Source: a virus. Taken from it: DNA of 39,547 nucleotides. How positions within the stretch are numbered: position 1 is the stretch's first letter; every line of letters starts with the position of its first letter. The notes under the pieces were generated by a model that worked only from the letters and a program-made list of their open reading frames with translations, did not search any database and was not told the origin of the DNA. The position numbers and the translations under genes were made by a program. The stretch spans positions 1 through 39,547 of IMG/VR virus record IMGVR_UViG_3300047322_000209; one strand, written 5' to 3'. Shown in pieces: positions 11,483 through 18,830 of the stretch.

Positions 11483-12988
11483 TTGGCCACCCAGGATCAG
11501 GCCCTAAACCTGGTTGCCATTCTGGAAACGGAACTACGCAATCGGCGCTGGGAAATCGACCGCAATGAGGCGTACTACCGGGGTCGCCAGCCTCTCTCTT
11601 ACGCGTCCGACCAGTTCCGCAAGTACCACGCTGAGCGATACAAGGACTTTTCTGACAACTGGGTTCAGGTGGTCTCTGACGCTCCCGTCGAGCGACTGAC
11701 CGTGAATGGCATCAAGCCAGCGGGAATGACCGAGGCTGATAAGGAATCGTGGCGCGTCTGGCAGATGAACGCCCTTGACGCTGACAGTCAGCTTGGCTTT
11801 CTCGGCGCGGTGAATTCCGGCCGGTCGTTCGTCCTGGTGTGGGGTAACCCGGACGACCCAGAGACCCCGGAAGTCACATTCGAGGATGCCTCTCAGTGCA
11901 TCGTGGTCTATGAGCCTGGTTCCCGCCGGAAGCGCCGTGCGGCCCTGAAGCGCTGGGAGGATGGCGGGTACGACTACGCCACGCTGTACCTGCCGGATGA
12001 GGTCTGGAAGTTCCAGCGGGCGCACCTGTCGACCCCTAAGAAGTCTCTCGTCATGCTTCAGGCAGATGATGAGATGGACGCTTGGACCCCGCGCGAGATG
12101 GGCACTGAGCCCAACCCGCAGGTTAATCCCATGGGGTGTGTCCCCATGGTCGAGCTTCCCAACAAGCCAATGCTGGTCAGCGACCCAATCCCGGACATCA
12201 CGGGTGTGGTCGCAATGCAGAATGCCGTGAACCTGCTTTGGGCCCAGCTCTTCACCGCGAGTGACTACGCATCGTTCCCCACCCGGATTGTCCTGGGTGC
12301 CGAACGGCCGGTCGTCCCTGTGCTGGATGCTACGGGGCAGATCGTCGGTGAACGTCCGGTAGACATGGAAAAGTTTGCCGTTGACCGTGTGCAGTTCTTC
12401 AGCGGAGATGACGTCAAGACGGCGGAATGGTCCGCTGCAAATCTCGACGCCTACACAAGCGTGATTGAGACTGCGGTCGGCCACATAGCGGCCCAGACCC
12501 GTACGCCTGCTCACTACCTAATCGGCAAGATGGCGAACCTTTCTGGTGACGCGCTGATCGCTGCTGAGACCGGCCTAATCAAGCGGGTCGAGGAAAAGCA
12601 GCTTTGGTTTGGCCAGGCCATCCGCGAGGTTTTCGGATTGATCGCGCTGGCCCAGGGCAACGACGCTAAGGCCAAGGCGGTGCAGGGTGGTTCGGTCCTT
12701 TGGGCGGACGCTGAGTCTCGCTCGAATGCCCAGCTCGCTGACGCGCTGCTGAAGCTGAAGGGGATCGGGTTCCCGTTCGAGTTCCTGGCCAGCCGGTACG
12801 GCCTGACGCCTACTGAGGTCGCCGACCTGCTGGAGATGAAGGAACGCGAAATGCAGGCTGACCCCATGGCGGCGCTGTCCCAGATCATGACGCACAACCC
12901 TGACCAGTCAGTCGACCCTAACGGCGGTAACGATGGTATGGAGCCTGAGGGCCCGCCTACACCAGAAGGAACGGGAACGGCTGGCTGA
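11483..12988 (+). CDS. Portal protein
   Basis: 501 residues, TTG start at 11483 behind GGGAGGGGG. Matches the SPP1/gp6-type phage portal family: YYRGRQPLSYASDQF near the start, FSDNWVQVVSDAPVERL, a central crown region (VPMVELPNKPMLVSDPIPDI), and QTRTPAHYLIGKMANLSGDALIAAETGLIKRVEEKQ. It forms the dodecameric ring for DNA entry and the head-tail joint. Gln/Pro/Gly-rich C-terminal tail. The next gene overlaps its last 56 nt. Confidence 0.94.
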   Translation: MATQDQALNLVAILETELRNRRWEIDRNEAYYRGRQPLSYASDQFRKYHAERYKDFSDNWVQVVSDAPVERLTVNGIKPAGMTEADKESWRVWQMNALDADSQLGFLGAVNSGRSFVLVWGNPDDPETPEVTFEDASQCIVVYEPGSRRKRRAALKRWEDGGYDYATLYLPDEVWKFQRAHLSTPKKSLVMLQADDEMDAWTPREMGTEPNPQVNPMGCVPMVELPNKPMLVSDPIPDITGVVAMQNAVNLLWAQLFTASDYASFPTRIVLGAERPVVPVLDATGQIVGERPVDMEKFAVDRVQFFSGDDVKTAEWSAANLDAYTSVIETAVGHIAAQTRTPAHYLIGKMANLSGDALIAAETGLIKRVEEKQLWFGQAIREVFGLIALAQGNDAKAKAVQGGSVLWADAESRSNAQLADALLKLKGIGFPFEFLASRYGLTPTEVADLLEMKEREMQADPMAALSQIMTHNPDQSVDPNGGNDGMEPEGPPTPEGTGTAG

Positions 12989-13835
12989 CGCTACCGCCCG
13001 CGCCGTACTCGCTGAGTGGTCCAAGGTCGACCCCAGTTCTGTTGCTGAGAACTGGGGTCGATTGCTGCCCAAGGTAACCGCAATGGTCCAAGCTGGGCAG
13101 ACCAAGTCAGCGGACATGACGAACGACTTCATGCGCGACATGATCGGCGCACTTGACGCTGAGATCGACGCTGAGCAGTTTGCCAGGGCCACCCCGGACG
13201 GGCGGAACCTGATGGGTGTGCTTGCCCGCGCAATCCCTACCGCCCTGTGGCGACGAGATGAGGGAGACTCCGCCCGGACCGCAATGGCCCGTGCAGGCTC
13301 ATTCATCAACATGGTGGTTCGCACCACGATTGCCGACACGGGCAGGCAGGCAGATCAAGCCGCCATGGTCGGCAATACCAAGGTGACCAGCTATGTGCGC
13401 GTGGTGGAGCTTCCCGCGTGTGCCCGCTGCATCATCCTGGCTGGCCGTGAGTACAGCGTCTCAACGGGCTTCCAGCGCCATCCCAACTGCGATTGCACCA
13501 TGGAACCGGTGACGCACGGGAAGGCCGCTTTCATCCTGGACGCCAGGGACATGTTCGACCGCATGTCTGCCGACCAGCGCCGCAAGGTGTTCGGCGAGGC
13601 TGGCACTAAGGCCATTGATGATGGCGCCAACATCTACAGCATCGTGAACGCGCGCAAGGCGATGGACACAGTAGAGATGTTCGGTCGGAAGGTCCAAGTA
13701 ACCCACGTTGGTACGGGCAGCAAGCACAAGCCTAAGCGCCCGCCCAGGCTAATGCCAGAAGAGATCTACCGACTAGCCGACGGTGACCGAGCACAGGCAA
13801 TCCGCCTGCTCTACAAAAACGGCTATCTCCGCTGA
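12933..13835 (+). CDS. MuF-like minor head protein
   Basis: 300 residues from ATG 12933, overlapping the portal gene. The C-terminal half has the MuF/SPP1-gp7 signature VVELPACARCIILAGREYSV followed by FQRHPNCDCTMEPV, with the Cys pair and HPNCDC typical of the domain. Helical N-terminal half. MuF proteins are minor head proteins, often injected or involved in DNA entry. Followed by FDRMSADQRRKVFGEAGTKAI, a common companion segment. The gene ends before operator f. Confidence 0.88.
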   Translation: MVWSLRARLHQKERERLADATARAVLAEWSKVDPSSVAENWGRLLPKVTAMVQAGQTKSADMTNDFMRDMIGALDAEIDAEQFARATPDGRNLMGVLARAIPTALWRRDEGDSARTAMARAGSFINMVVRTTIADTGRQADQAAMVGNTKVTSYVRVVELPACARCIILAGREYSVSTGFQRHPNCDCTMEPVTHGKAAFILDARDMFDRMSADQRRKVFGEAGTKAIDDGANIYSIVNARKAMDTVEMFGRKVQVTHVGTGSKHKPKRPPRLMPEEIYRLADGDRAQAIRLLYKNGYLR

Positions 13836-13862
13836 GGCAGCGCGCACGGCGCACCCGGCACC

Positions 13863-13876
13863 TACCAATTTTGGTA
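13863..13876. promoter_or_regulatory. Operator palindrome f
   Basis: Perfect TACCAATTTTGGTA between MuF and scaffold genes, 35 nt before ATG 13912. Likely repressor site acting on late genes. Confidence 0.7.
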
Positions 13877-13911
13877 CCTGATACGCGCGCAATGCGCATG
13901 GAGGTTCAAGC

Positions 13912-14556
13912 ATGCCCGAAAACGAGTCGACCCCGGACGAGACCGCTGAGGCCGTGACCGACGAGACTGCCAGCACTGAGCCTGCGGGTGAGGCTGGCGA
14001 CGAGTCGGACCCCGCAGGCACTGAGGCCCTGGGGGATGCCGGTAAGAAGGCCCTTGACTCCATGAAGAGCAAGTGGCGTGAGGAGAGGGACAAGCGGCGA
14101 GACCTAGAGTCCCGTATCGCTTCGCTGGAGGCCCCAAAGCCGTCCGGTGACACAGAGACCCCTGACCCGGATTCTATCCGGCGAGAGGCGGCGCGAGAGG
14201 CCACCCTGAAGGCCAACGCGCGAATCCTCAGGTCTGAGATCAAGGCTGCTGCCGCTGGCAAGTTCGCCGACCCCGCTGATGCTCTCGCGTTCATCGACGC
14301 TGCCCAGTTCGAGGTAGACGAGAACGGTGACGTAGACGCGGGTGAGATCTCCGACGCGATCGAGGAACTACTAACCCGGAAGCCACACCTAGCCGCAACG
14401 GCCCGGCCACGGTTTCAGGGAACTGGCGATGGCGGAGCAGCGCGCAAGGCAGCTATTCCTCAGCTCACCCGCGACCAGCTAAAGGGCATGAGTCCTGAGG
14501 CCATTCGCAAGGCCAAGACTGAGGGCCGCCTGAACAACCTGCTCGGCATCAAGTAA
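13912..14556 (+). CDS. Scaffold protein
   Basis: 214 residues from ATG 13912 behind GGAGG. Strongly acidic N-terminus (about 50 residues rich in Glu, Asp, Thr), then a charged coiled-coil stretch (MKSKWREERDKRRDLESRIASLEAPK) and a basic C-terminus ending EGRLNNLLGIK. This composition and position before the capsid gene is typical of phage scaffolds, which shape the prohead and leave before packaging. No protease domain seen. Confidence 0.88.
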   Translation: MPENESTPDETAEAVTDETASTEPAGEAGDESDPAGTEALGDAGKKALDSMKSKWREERDKRRDLESRIASLEAPKPSGDTETPDPDSIRREAAREATLKANARILRSEIKAAAAGKFADPADALAFIDAAQFEVDENGDVDAGEISDAIEELLTRKPHLAATARPRFQGTGDGGAARKAAIPQLTRDQLKGMSPEAIRKAKTEGRLNNLLGIK

Positions 14557-14584
14557 CTATCCCTAACCCAGAGAGGTTCGGCAA

Positions 14585-15460
14585 ATGGCCGTTGACACTT
14601 TCATTCCTGAGGTCTGGTCGGCAGACCTACTAGTTGCGCTACGGGAGAACCTGGTCTTTGGCCAGCCCGGCATCATCAACCGCGACTATGAGGGCGATAT
14701 CGCGCAGTACGGTGACACTGTGCACATTGGGCACCTAGTGCGCCCGACTATCGGCACGTACACCAAGAACAGCACCACGATCGCGCCCCAGACTCTTGTC
14801 ACCACGGACGACACCCTGGTGATCGACCAGAGCAAGTATTTCGCGTTCGAGGTCGATGACGTCGACGCGCGTCAGGTGCGGGACGGTGGCCAGCTCCTTA
14901 ACCGCGCTGCGGAGGATTCGGCCTACGGCCTGGCGGAGGTCGTTGACAACTTCCTGGCGTCCGCGATGACCACGGCTGCGGGCAATGTCCTGACCCCGGG
15001 TGCGGCTGCGACTTCCGATGCTGCGTACAAGATCCTACTGGCGCTGAAGCTGAAGCTAGATAAGGCCAAGGTTCCTACCGCTGGCCGGTACGCCATCGTG
15101 TCGCCTGAGTTCTACTCGCTGATCCTTCAGGACACGCGCTTCATCTACGCGAACCAGTACGGTTCCACTGACCCCATCCGTAATGGTGAGGTTGGTGCAA
15201 TCCTCGGTTTCAGCGTGATGGTGTCGCTAAACCTCCCGCAGGGTACTGCCGGTACCGGCGGCGCTGTCTCCAACTTTGTGGTTGCCGGTCACCAGATCGC
15301 CACCACCTACGCGGAGCAGATCAACAAGGTGGAGGCGTACCGCCCGCAGAACAGCTTCGCCGACGCGATCAAGGGCCTTCACCTTTACGGTGCCAAGGTC
15401 GCGCGTCCTGAGGCCCTGGCTGTCATGGACTGCGACGTCACTACGGGCCTGCCTGCCTAA
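14585..15460 (+). CDS. Major capsid protein
   Basis: 291 residues from ATG 14585 after AGAGAGG. The N-terminus MAVDTFIPEVWSADLLVALR and the segments INRDYEGDIAQYGDTVHIGHL and YAIVSPEFYSLILQDTRF are typical of the actinophage P22-coat/HK97-fold capsid family. Length and position directly after the scaffold agree. An abundantly made structural protein, with its own ribosome site and an operator plus terminator-like repeat behind it. Confidence 0.94.
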   Translation: MAVDTFIPEVWSADLLVALRENLVFGQPGIINRDYEGDIAQYGDTVHIGHLVRPTIGTYTKNSTTIAPQTLVTTDDTLVIDQSKYFAFEVDDVDARQVRDGGQLLNRAAEDSAYGLAEVVDNFLASAMTTAAGNVLTPGAAATSDAAYKILLALKLKLDKAKVPTAGRYAIVSPEFYSLILQDTRFIYANQYGSTDPIRNGEVGAILGFSVMVSLNLPQGTAGTGGAVSNFVVAGHQIATTYAEQINKVEAYRPQNSFADAIKGLHLYGAKVARPEALAVMDCDVTTGLPA

Positions 15461-15475
15461 TCTGGCTAAGTGAGT

Positions 15476-15509
15476 GGGGGTCACCTACCAATCTTGGTAC
15501 GTGGCCCCC
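15476..15509. promoter_or_regulatory. Operator palindrome g within terminator-like repeat
   Basis: Core TACCAATCTTGGTA (15486-15499) flanked by GGGGGTCAC and GTGGCCCCC, forming a 34-bp inverted repeat just after the capsid gene. May combine operator and transcript-end hairpin. Confidence 0.65.
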
Positions 15510-15545
15510 GCCCCGCCCTATCTTCCCCAACCCCTTGGAGTTCCC

Positions 15546-15725
15546 ATGGCTGACCTGGTTGATGTGATCGTCACGAACAAGACGGGTGCCCGCGTGGGTT
15601 TCCGGCTAGACCCTGAGGGTGAGCAGCTTGCCTACCTCCGCCTACTGCTGAAGCGAGACGATCTGGACGCCGTAGACGTTGCCAAGCCTGCCGCGCGTAA
15701 GCCTGTCGCTGCCGCCGCCAAGTAA
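15546..15725 (+). CDS. Small head-region protein
   Basis: 59 residues from ATG 15546 after CTTGGAG. Beta segments (VDVIVTNKTGARVGFRLDP), LAYLRLLLKRDD, then an Ala/Lys/Pro tail (KPAARKPVAAAAK). Similar short proteins with basic tails follow the capsid gene in many actinophages; a capsid-associated role is a guess. Confidence 0.7.
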   Translation: MADLVDVIVTNKTGARVGFRLDPEGEQLAYLRLLLKRDDLDAVDVAKPAARKPVAAAAK

Positions 15726-15737
15726 GGATTTGAACCT

Positions 15738-15959
15738 GTGAAGAGTGACCTTTGGCTAGACCTAGCGCCGGTAGGCCAAGATTCCTTCCTGAGCCTGACT
15801 CAGGCTTGGCAGTTCCGTGTGGCTAGCGCCAGCGGAGTGTTCTACGTGGCGGCCGACCTCCTGAGCGGAGCGACCGTGACGGTAGCGTCCGGGTTTGCGA
15901 CCAGCGATGACGCACGGGCCTGGGTGCTGGACACCATCAAGAACGGCAACGTCAAGTAA
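15738..15959 (+). CDS. Hypothetical 73-residue head-region protein
   Basis: GTG start at 15738, 12 nt after the previous stop, with AAGGA upstream. Beta-rich (FRVASASGVFYVAADLLSGATVTVASGF) with a C-terminal helix (DDARAWVLDTIKNGNVK). No recognised family. Within the head-to-tail operon, so probably a virion or assembly factor. Confidence 0.72.
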   Translation: MKSDLWLDLAPVGQDSFLSLTQAWQFRVASASGVFYVAADLLSGATVTVASGFATSDDARAWVLDTIKNGNVK

Positions 15960-15972
15960 GGACTGGTGACCC

Positions 15973-16584
15973 ATGGCGCTTGACCCTCTGGCGACTATCG
16001 CCGACCTGACTGCGCGTGGCGTCACTGTCGAGTCTGCTGAGACTGTCGCTGTAACCACCTACTTTGACGTGGCTTCCGCCCTGGTGCGCGAGGCTGCGGG
16101 GTCTACCATCACCCAGGCCACCAGTACCATCACGCTAGAGGGTGACCATGACACGCGGCTCAGGCTGCCTGGGCAGCTCGTCCAGTCCGTGTCTGACGTC
16201 ACCATCGACGGCAACCCTGTGACTGACTGGAAGCTGGCTAGCGGCGCGCTGTGGCGTGAGCTGGGCTGGCGCGCGATGAACTGGACGTCGTACGGCTGGC
16301 GGTCGACTGACCAGCCTTCGGAGGTCAGCGTCACCTATACGCATGGCCTACCCGCCGTGCCCGCTGACATTGTTGACCTGGTCTGCCGTCTGGTCGGCCA
16401 GGCCCTAGTAGCACTACGTGGTGGCGACCCGTTCGCGCGGGTGGTCGACCTGGAACGCATCGGGGACTACCAGGCCAAGTACGGCAACCTTGAAACCGGC
16501 ATGCTCGCCCTGTCCGACTTCCAGCGCAATCGGCTGGCTGCCCGCTTTGGTGCTGGCCCGTCCACGGTGGTGAAGTCTCGGTGA
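15973..16584 (+). CDS. Head-tail connector (adaptor) protein
   Basis: 203 residues from ATG 15973. Begins MALDPLATIADLTARGV, which fits the phage gp6/gp15-type adaptor family whose helices bind the portal. It continues with beta segments (ITLEGDHDTRLRLPGQLVQSVSDVTIDGNPVTDW) and YTHGLPAVPADIVDLVCRLV. Position between capsid and head-closure genes is standard. The stop overlaps the next start (GTGA). Confidence 0.85.
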   Translation: MALDPLATIADLTARGVTVESAETVAVTTYFDVASALVREAAGSTITQATSTITLEGDHDTRLRLPGQLVQSVSDVTIDGNPVTDWKLASGALWRELGWRAMNWTSYGWRSTDQPSEVSVTYTHGLPAVPADIVDLVCRLVGQALVALRGGDPFARVVDLERIGDYQAKYGNLETGMLALSDFQRNRLAARFGAGPSTVVKSR

Positions 16585-16913
16585 GTCGGCTAGCGCATCT
16601 GCTGAATGCCAGCGCTGAGGTCTACCGCGAGACACGCCAGCCAGATGGCATGGGTGGCTATGTAACGGCCTGGGGATCGGTCGGTGTGGTCCGGGCCCGA
16701 TTCAGTCAGCCGAGCGTCACAGAGCAGGTTCTAGCGGGTCAGGCTGGCGACAGCCGGACGCACCTGGTTTACCTCCTGCCGACCGCTGGCGTCCGTCGAG
16801 GTGACCAGCTACGGCTAGGCACTGACGTCTACCTGGTTCTGAAGACGCTTCAGCCCAGCGTGCCGGGGACCTACCTCCGCGCTGACTGTCTGTTCCGCGA
16901 GCCTGGTAACTGA
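16581..16913 (+). CDS. Head closure protein
   Basis: 110 residues, GTG start at 16581 overlapping the previous stop by 4 nt. MSRLAHLLNASAEVYRETRQ, then GGYVTAWGSVGVVRARF and RRGDQLRLGTDVYLVLKTLQPS fit the SPP1 gp16-type head-tail adaptor (small beta barrel) that seals the portal after packaging. The stop shares one base with the next ATG. Confidence 0.8.
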   Translation: MSRLAHLLNASAEVYRETRQPDGMGGYVTAWGSVGVVRARFSQPSVTEQVLAGQAGDSRTHLVYLLPTAGVRRGDQLRLGTDVYLVLKTLQPSVPGTYLRADCLFREPGN

Positions 16914-17281
16914 TGGCCGAGACTCTGCGCGGACTGCGCACCGCCCTGGCCCGTATCAGGCTGCTTCCCCGGCGGATAGACGAACTGCGCATCGTTGCGC
17001 TGAACCAATGGGCAGAGGACTTGGCCAAGACTGCCAAGGAACTGGCCCCAGTCCGTACCGGCGCGCTGAGGGAGAGCATCGAAACCAACGTGAACGAGCG
17101 GTCCGGGAAAGCCTGGGTGCAGATCAAGCCAGGCAAGACACGTGACTACGCGTACTACGTCGAGAAAGGAACGAGCAAGATGGAAGACCAGCCGTTCCTT
17201 GGCCCAGCCACTCAGATTCACGCACGTACCGGCGAGCGAGAGCTTCAGCGCAACGCCCGCCGATTCCTGGATAGGTGGTGA
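16913..17281 (+). CDS. HK97 gp10-like tail completion protein
   Basis: 122 residues from ATG 16913. Helical N-terminus, then AKELAPVRTGALRESIETNV and YAYYVEKGTSKMEDQPFLGPA, the hallmark of the HK97 gp10/minor capsid-tail family (TGxLRxS ... YxxxVExGT ... xPFLxPA). It joins the head connector to the tail. Confidence 0.9.
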   Translation: MAETLRGLRTALARIRLLPRRIDELRIVALNQWAEDLAKTAKELAPVRTGALRESIETNVNERSGKAWVQIKPGKTRDYAYYVEKGTSKMEDQPFLGPATQIHARTGERELQRNARRFLDRW

Positions 17282-17282
17282 C

Positions 17283-17669
17283 GTGGCTACCTCTATGCGG
17301 CCGCTTCAGACGGCCATCTATGGCAAGCTGATCGCCGCCCTTCCTGGCCAGGTCTATGACCAGATACCGGAGCCTGCGCCGTTCCCGTACGTCCAGATTG
17401 GCAGCATCACGGAATTCCCGGATGACACCCATGACGCACAGGGACTCAGCGCCACGGTGGTAATTCACGTCTGGGCAATGGCCCCGGGGCCCAGTGAGCT
17501 ATTCGACTTGTTCGCTGCGGTAGACGCTGCCCTTGATCGCGCGCCGCTGAGTGTCGCTGGGTTCGATCAGGTGTACATCAAGCACACCCAGCACCAGACC
17601 GTTCCCGACCCTGACCCGCGCATCCGCCACTTGAATGCGTCGTACAGGGTCAGCATGAGAAAGGACTAA
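17283..17669 (+). CDS. Tail terminator-like protein
   Basis: 128 residues with GTG 17283 (or ATG 17295) as start, 1 nt after the previous stop. RPLQTAIYGKLIAALPGQVYDQIPEPAPFPYVQIG, then ATVVIHVWAMAPGPSELFDLF and a C-terminal NASYRVSMRKD match the DUF3168-type tail completion/terminator proteins that cap the tail tube. Confidence 0.85.
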   Translation: MATSMRPLQTAIYGKLIAALPGQVYDQIPEPAPFPYVQIGSITEFPDDTHDAQGLSATVVIHVWAMAPGPSELFDLFAAVDAALDRAPLSVAGFDQVYIKHTQHQTVPDPDPRIRHLNASYRVSMRKD

Positions 17670-17673
17670 CAGC

Positions 17674-18096
17674 ATGGCTGGTATTGACGGTTTCGGAATC
17701 GCGCTAAAGCGTGGTGACGGCGCTGCGGGCACTGAGGCATTCACGGCTATCGGCAGCGTGTATGACCTGAAGGGCCCTGAGATCAAGCGGGACACCTACG
17801 ACGTAACCGCGCACGACTCGGCGAACGGGTGGCGTGAGTTCATCGGGGGCCTGAAGGACGCGGGCGAGGTAACCATTTCGGTGAACTATGACCCCACCGT
17901 GCATGACGTCCTGGTCGCCGACTTTGAGGACACGGCCCCGCGCAACTACAAGATGGTCTTTCCGCAGGCACTCGGCGAATGGGATCTGAAGCTGATCCTT
18001 ACCGAGTTCAGCCAGGAAGCGCCGAGTGATGACAAGCTCTCGGCAGAACTGAAGTTCAAGGTGTCGGGCAAGCCGACCGTTACCGCAGGGAGCTAA
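17674..18096 (+). CDS. Major tail tube protein
   Basis: 140 residues from ATG 17674. GFGIALKRGDG, AIGSVYDLKGPEIKRDTYDV, SANGWREFIGGLKDAGEVTI and YKMVFPQALGEWDLKLILTEF are typical of siphophage tail tube subunits (beta-sandwich, self-stacking rings). Placed between tail terminator and assembly chaperones as expected. Confidence 0.92.
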   Translation: MAGIDGFGIALKRGDGAAGTEAFTAIGSVYDLKGPEIKRDTYDVTAHDSANGWREFIGGLKDAGEVTISVNYDPTVHDVLVADFEDTAPRNYKMVFPQALGEWDLKLILTEFSQEAPSDDKLSAELKFKVSGKPTVTAGS

Positions 18097-18102
18097 TCAC
18101 CC

Positions 18103-18465
18103 ATGTACCTTTCCGCTGACGACATTCTCAACGCTGACGACCTACCGCGCGAGGCTGTCGACGTCCCTGAGTGGGGCGGTACGGTCCTTGTGCAGGGCAT
18201 GAGCGGTACCGACAGGGACCGGTTTGAAGCCGCCATGCTGAACAAGGAAATGACTGCGGTTGACAAGGACAAGGCCCTAGAGATGTACCGGGCCCGCCTT
18301 GCTGGCGCGTGCATCGTTGACGAGAACGGCAAGCGACTGTTCCAGGGTGCTGCCATCAAGCGTCTTGGCGATAAGAGCGCTCAGGCCCTTTCCCGCGTGG
18401 TGGACGTTGCATCTCGCCTCTCTGGCCTGACTGAGTCGGACGTCGAGGAACTGACGGGAAACTAA
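18103..18465 (+). CDS. Tail assembly chaperone, unshifted form (G-like)
   Basis: 120 residues from ATG 18103. MYLSADDILNADDLPREAVDVPEWGGTVLV and DRDRFEAAMLNKE are typical of actinophage tail assembly chaperones. It binds the tape measure during tail building and is not a virion component. Its last codons contain the slippery heptamer GGGAAAC, so part of the ribosomes should continue in the -1 frame into 18462-18812. Confidence 0.9.
   Translation: MYLSADDILNADDLPREAVDVPEWGGTVLVQGMSGTDRDRFEAAMLNKEMTAVDKDKALEMYRARLAGACIVDENGKRLFQGAAIKRLGDKSAQALSRVVDVASRLSGLTESDVEELTGN
18456..18462 (+). promoter_or_regulatory. -1 frameshift slippery site
   Basis: GGGAAAC in phase G GGA AAC directly before the TAA of the upstream frame. 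It is the canonical X XXY YYZ form and lies exactly where siphophage chaperone genes shift. The -1 frame is open across it. Confidence 0.88.
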
Positions 18466-18812
18466 CCGACCGCCCTGAGCGTCAGTTCTACTTCAGGCTG
18501 GCCGGTCACCTTGGCATGCCCGTTCGGGAACTACTCGCGCGCACTACGTCACGTGAGCTGACCGAATGGCAGGCATACGAAAGGGTGACCGGCCCGCTGG
18601 ACCTGCGCCTACGCACCGAGATTGCGGCGAGCATCGTTGCTGCAACCGTGCATAACGCCAGTGGCACCAAGACTCGTGCCAAGGCTGCCGACTTCATGCC
18701 CGTGTGGTTCCGCCGCAAGCGATCCGCTAGGGACCTTTGGCAGCAGGTCATGAAGGTGAATACCGCTTTGGGCGGTGACTACCAAGAGGCACCTACCAAT
18801 TTTGGTAGCTGA
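18462..18812 (+). CDS. Tail assembly chaperone extension (GT-like, by -1 frameshift)
   Basis: After slipping on GGGAAAC the reading continues LTDRPERQFYFRLAGHLGMP, then VRELLARTTSRELTEWQAYE and ends PTNFGS. The whole shifted product runs from 18103 to 18812 (about 236 residues). FYFRLAGHLGMPVREL and ELTEWQAYE are typical of the T-like domain. The operator at 18794 is read through as the last codons of this frame. Internal ATG 18516 has no ribosome site, so independent translation is unlikely. Confidence 0.88.
   Translation, partial: LTDRPERQFYFRLAGHLGMPVRELLARTTSRELTEWQAYERVTGPLDLRLRTEIAASIVAATVHNASGTKTRAKAADFMPVWFRRKRSARDLWQQVMKVNTALGGDYQEAPTNFGS
18794..18807. promoter_or_regulatory. Operator palindrome h, inside coding sequence
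   Basis: Perfect TACCAATTTTGGTA encoding the last residues of the frameshifted chaperone, 23 nt before the tape measure start. Confidence 0.65.
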
Positions 18813-18830
18813 TTCAGAGAGGGGGTGCCT

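Noticed and set aside
11534-12514. Reverse-strand frame of 326 codons within the portal gene
   Set aside because: Shadow of a strongly supported portal gene in GC-rich DNA; no start signal.
18516-18812. Independent gene from ATG 18516
   Set aside because: Conserved-looking residues continue upstream of this ATG in the same frame back to the slippery site, which indicates frameshift expression.
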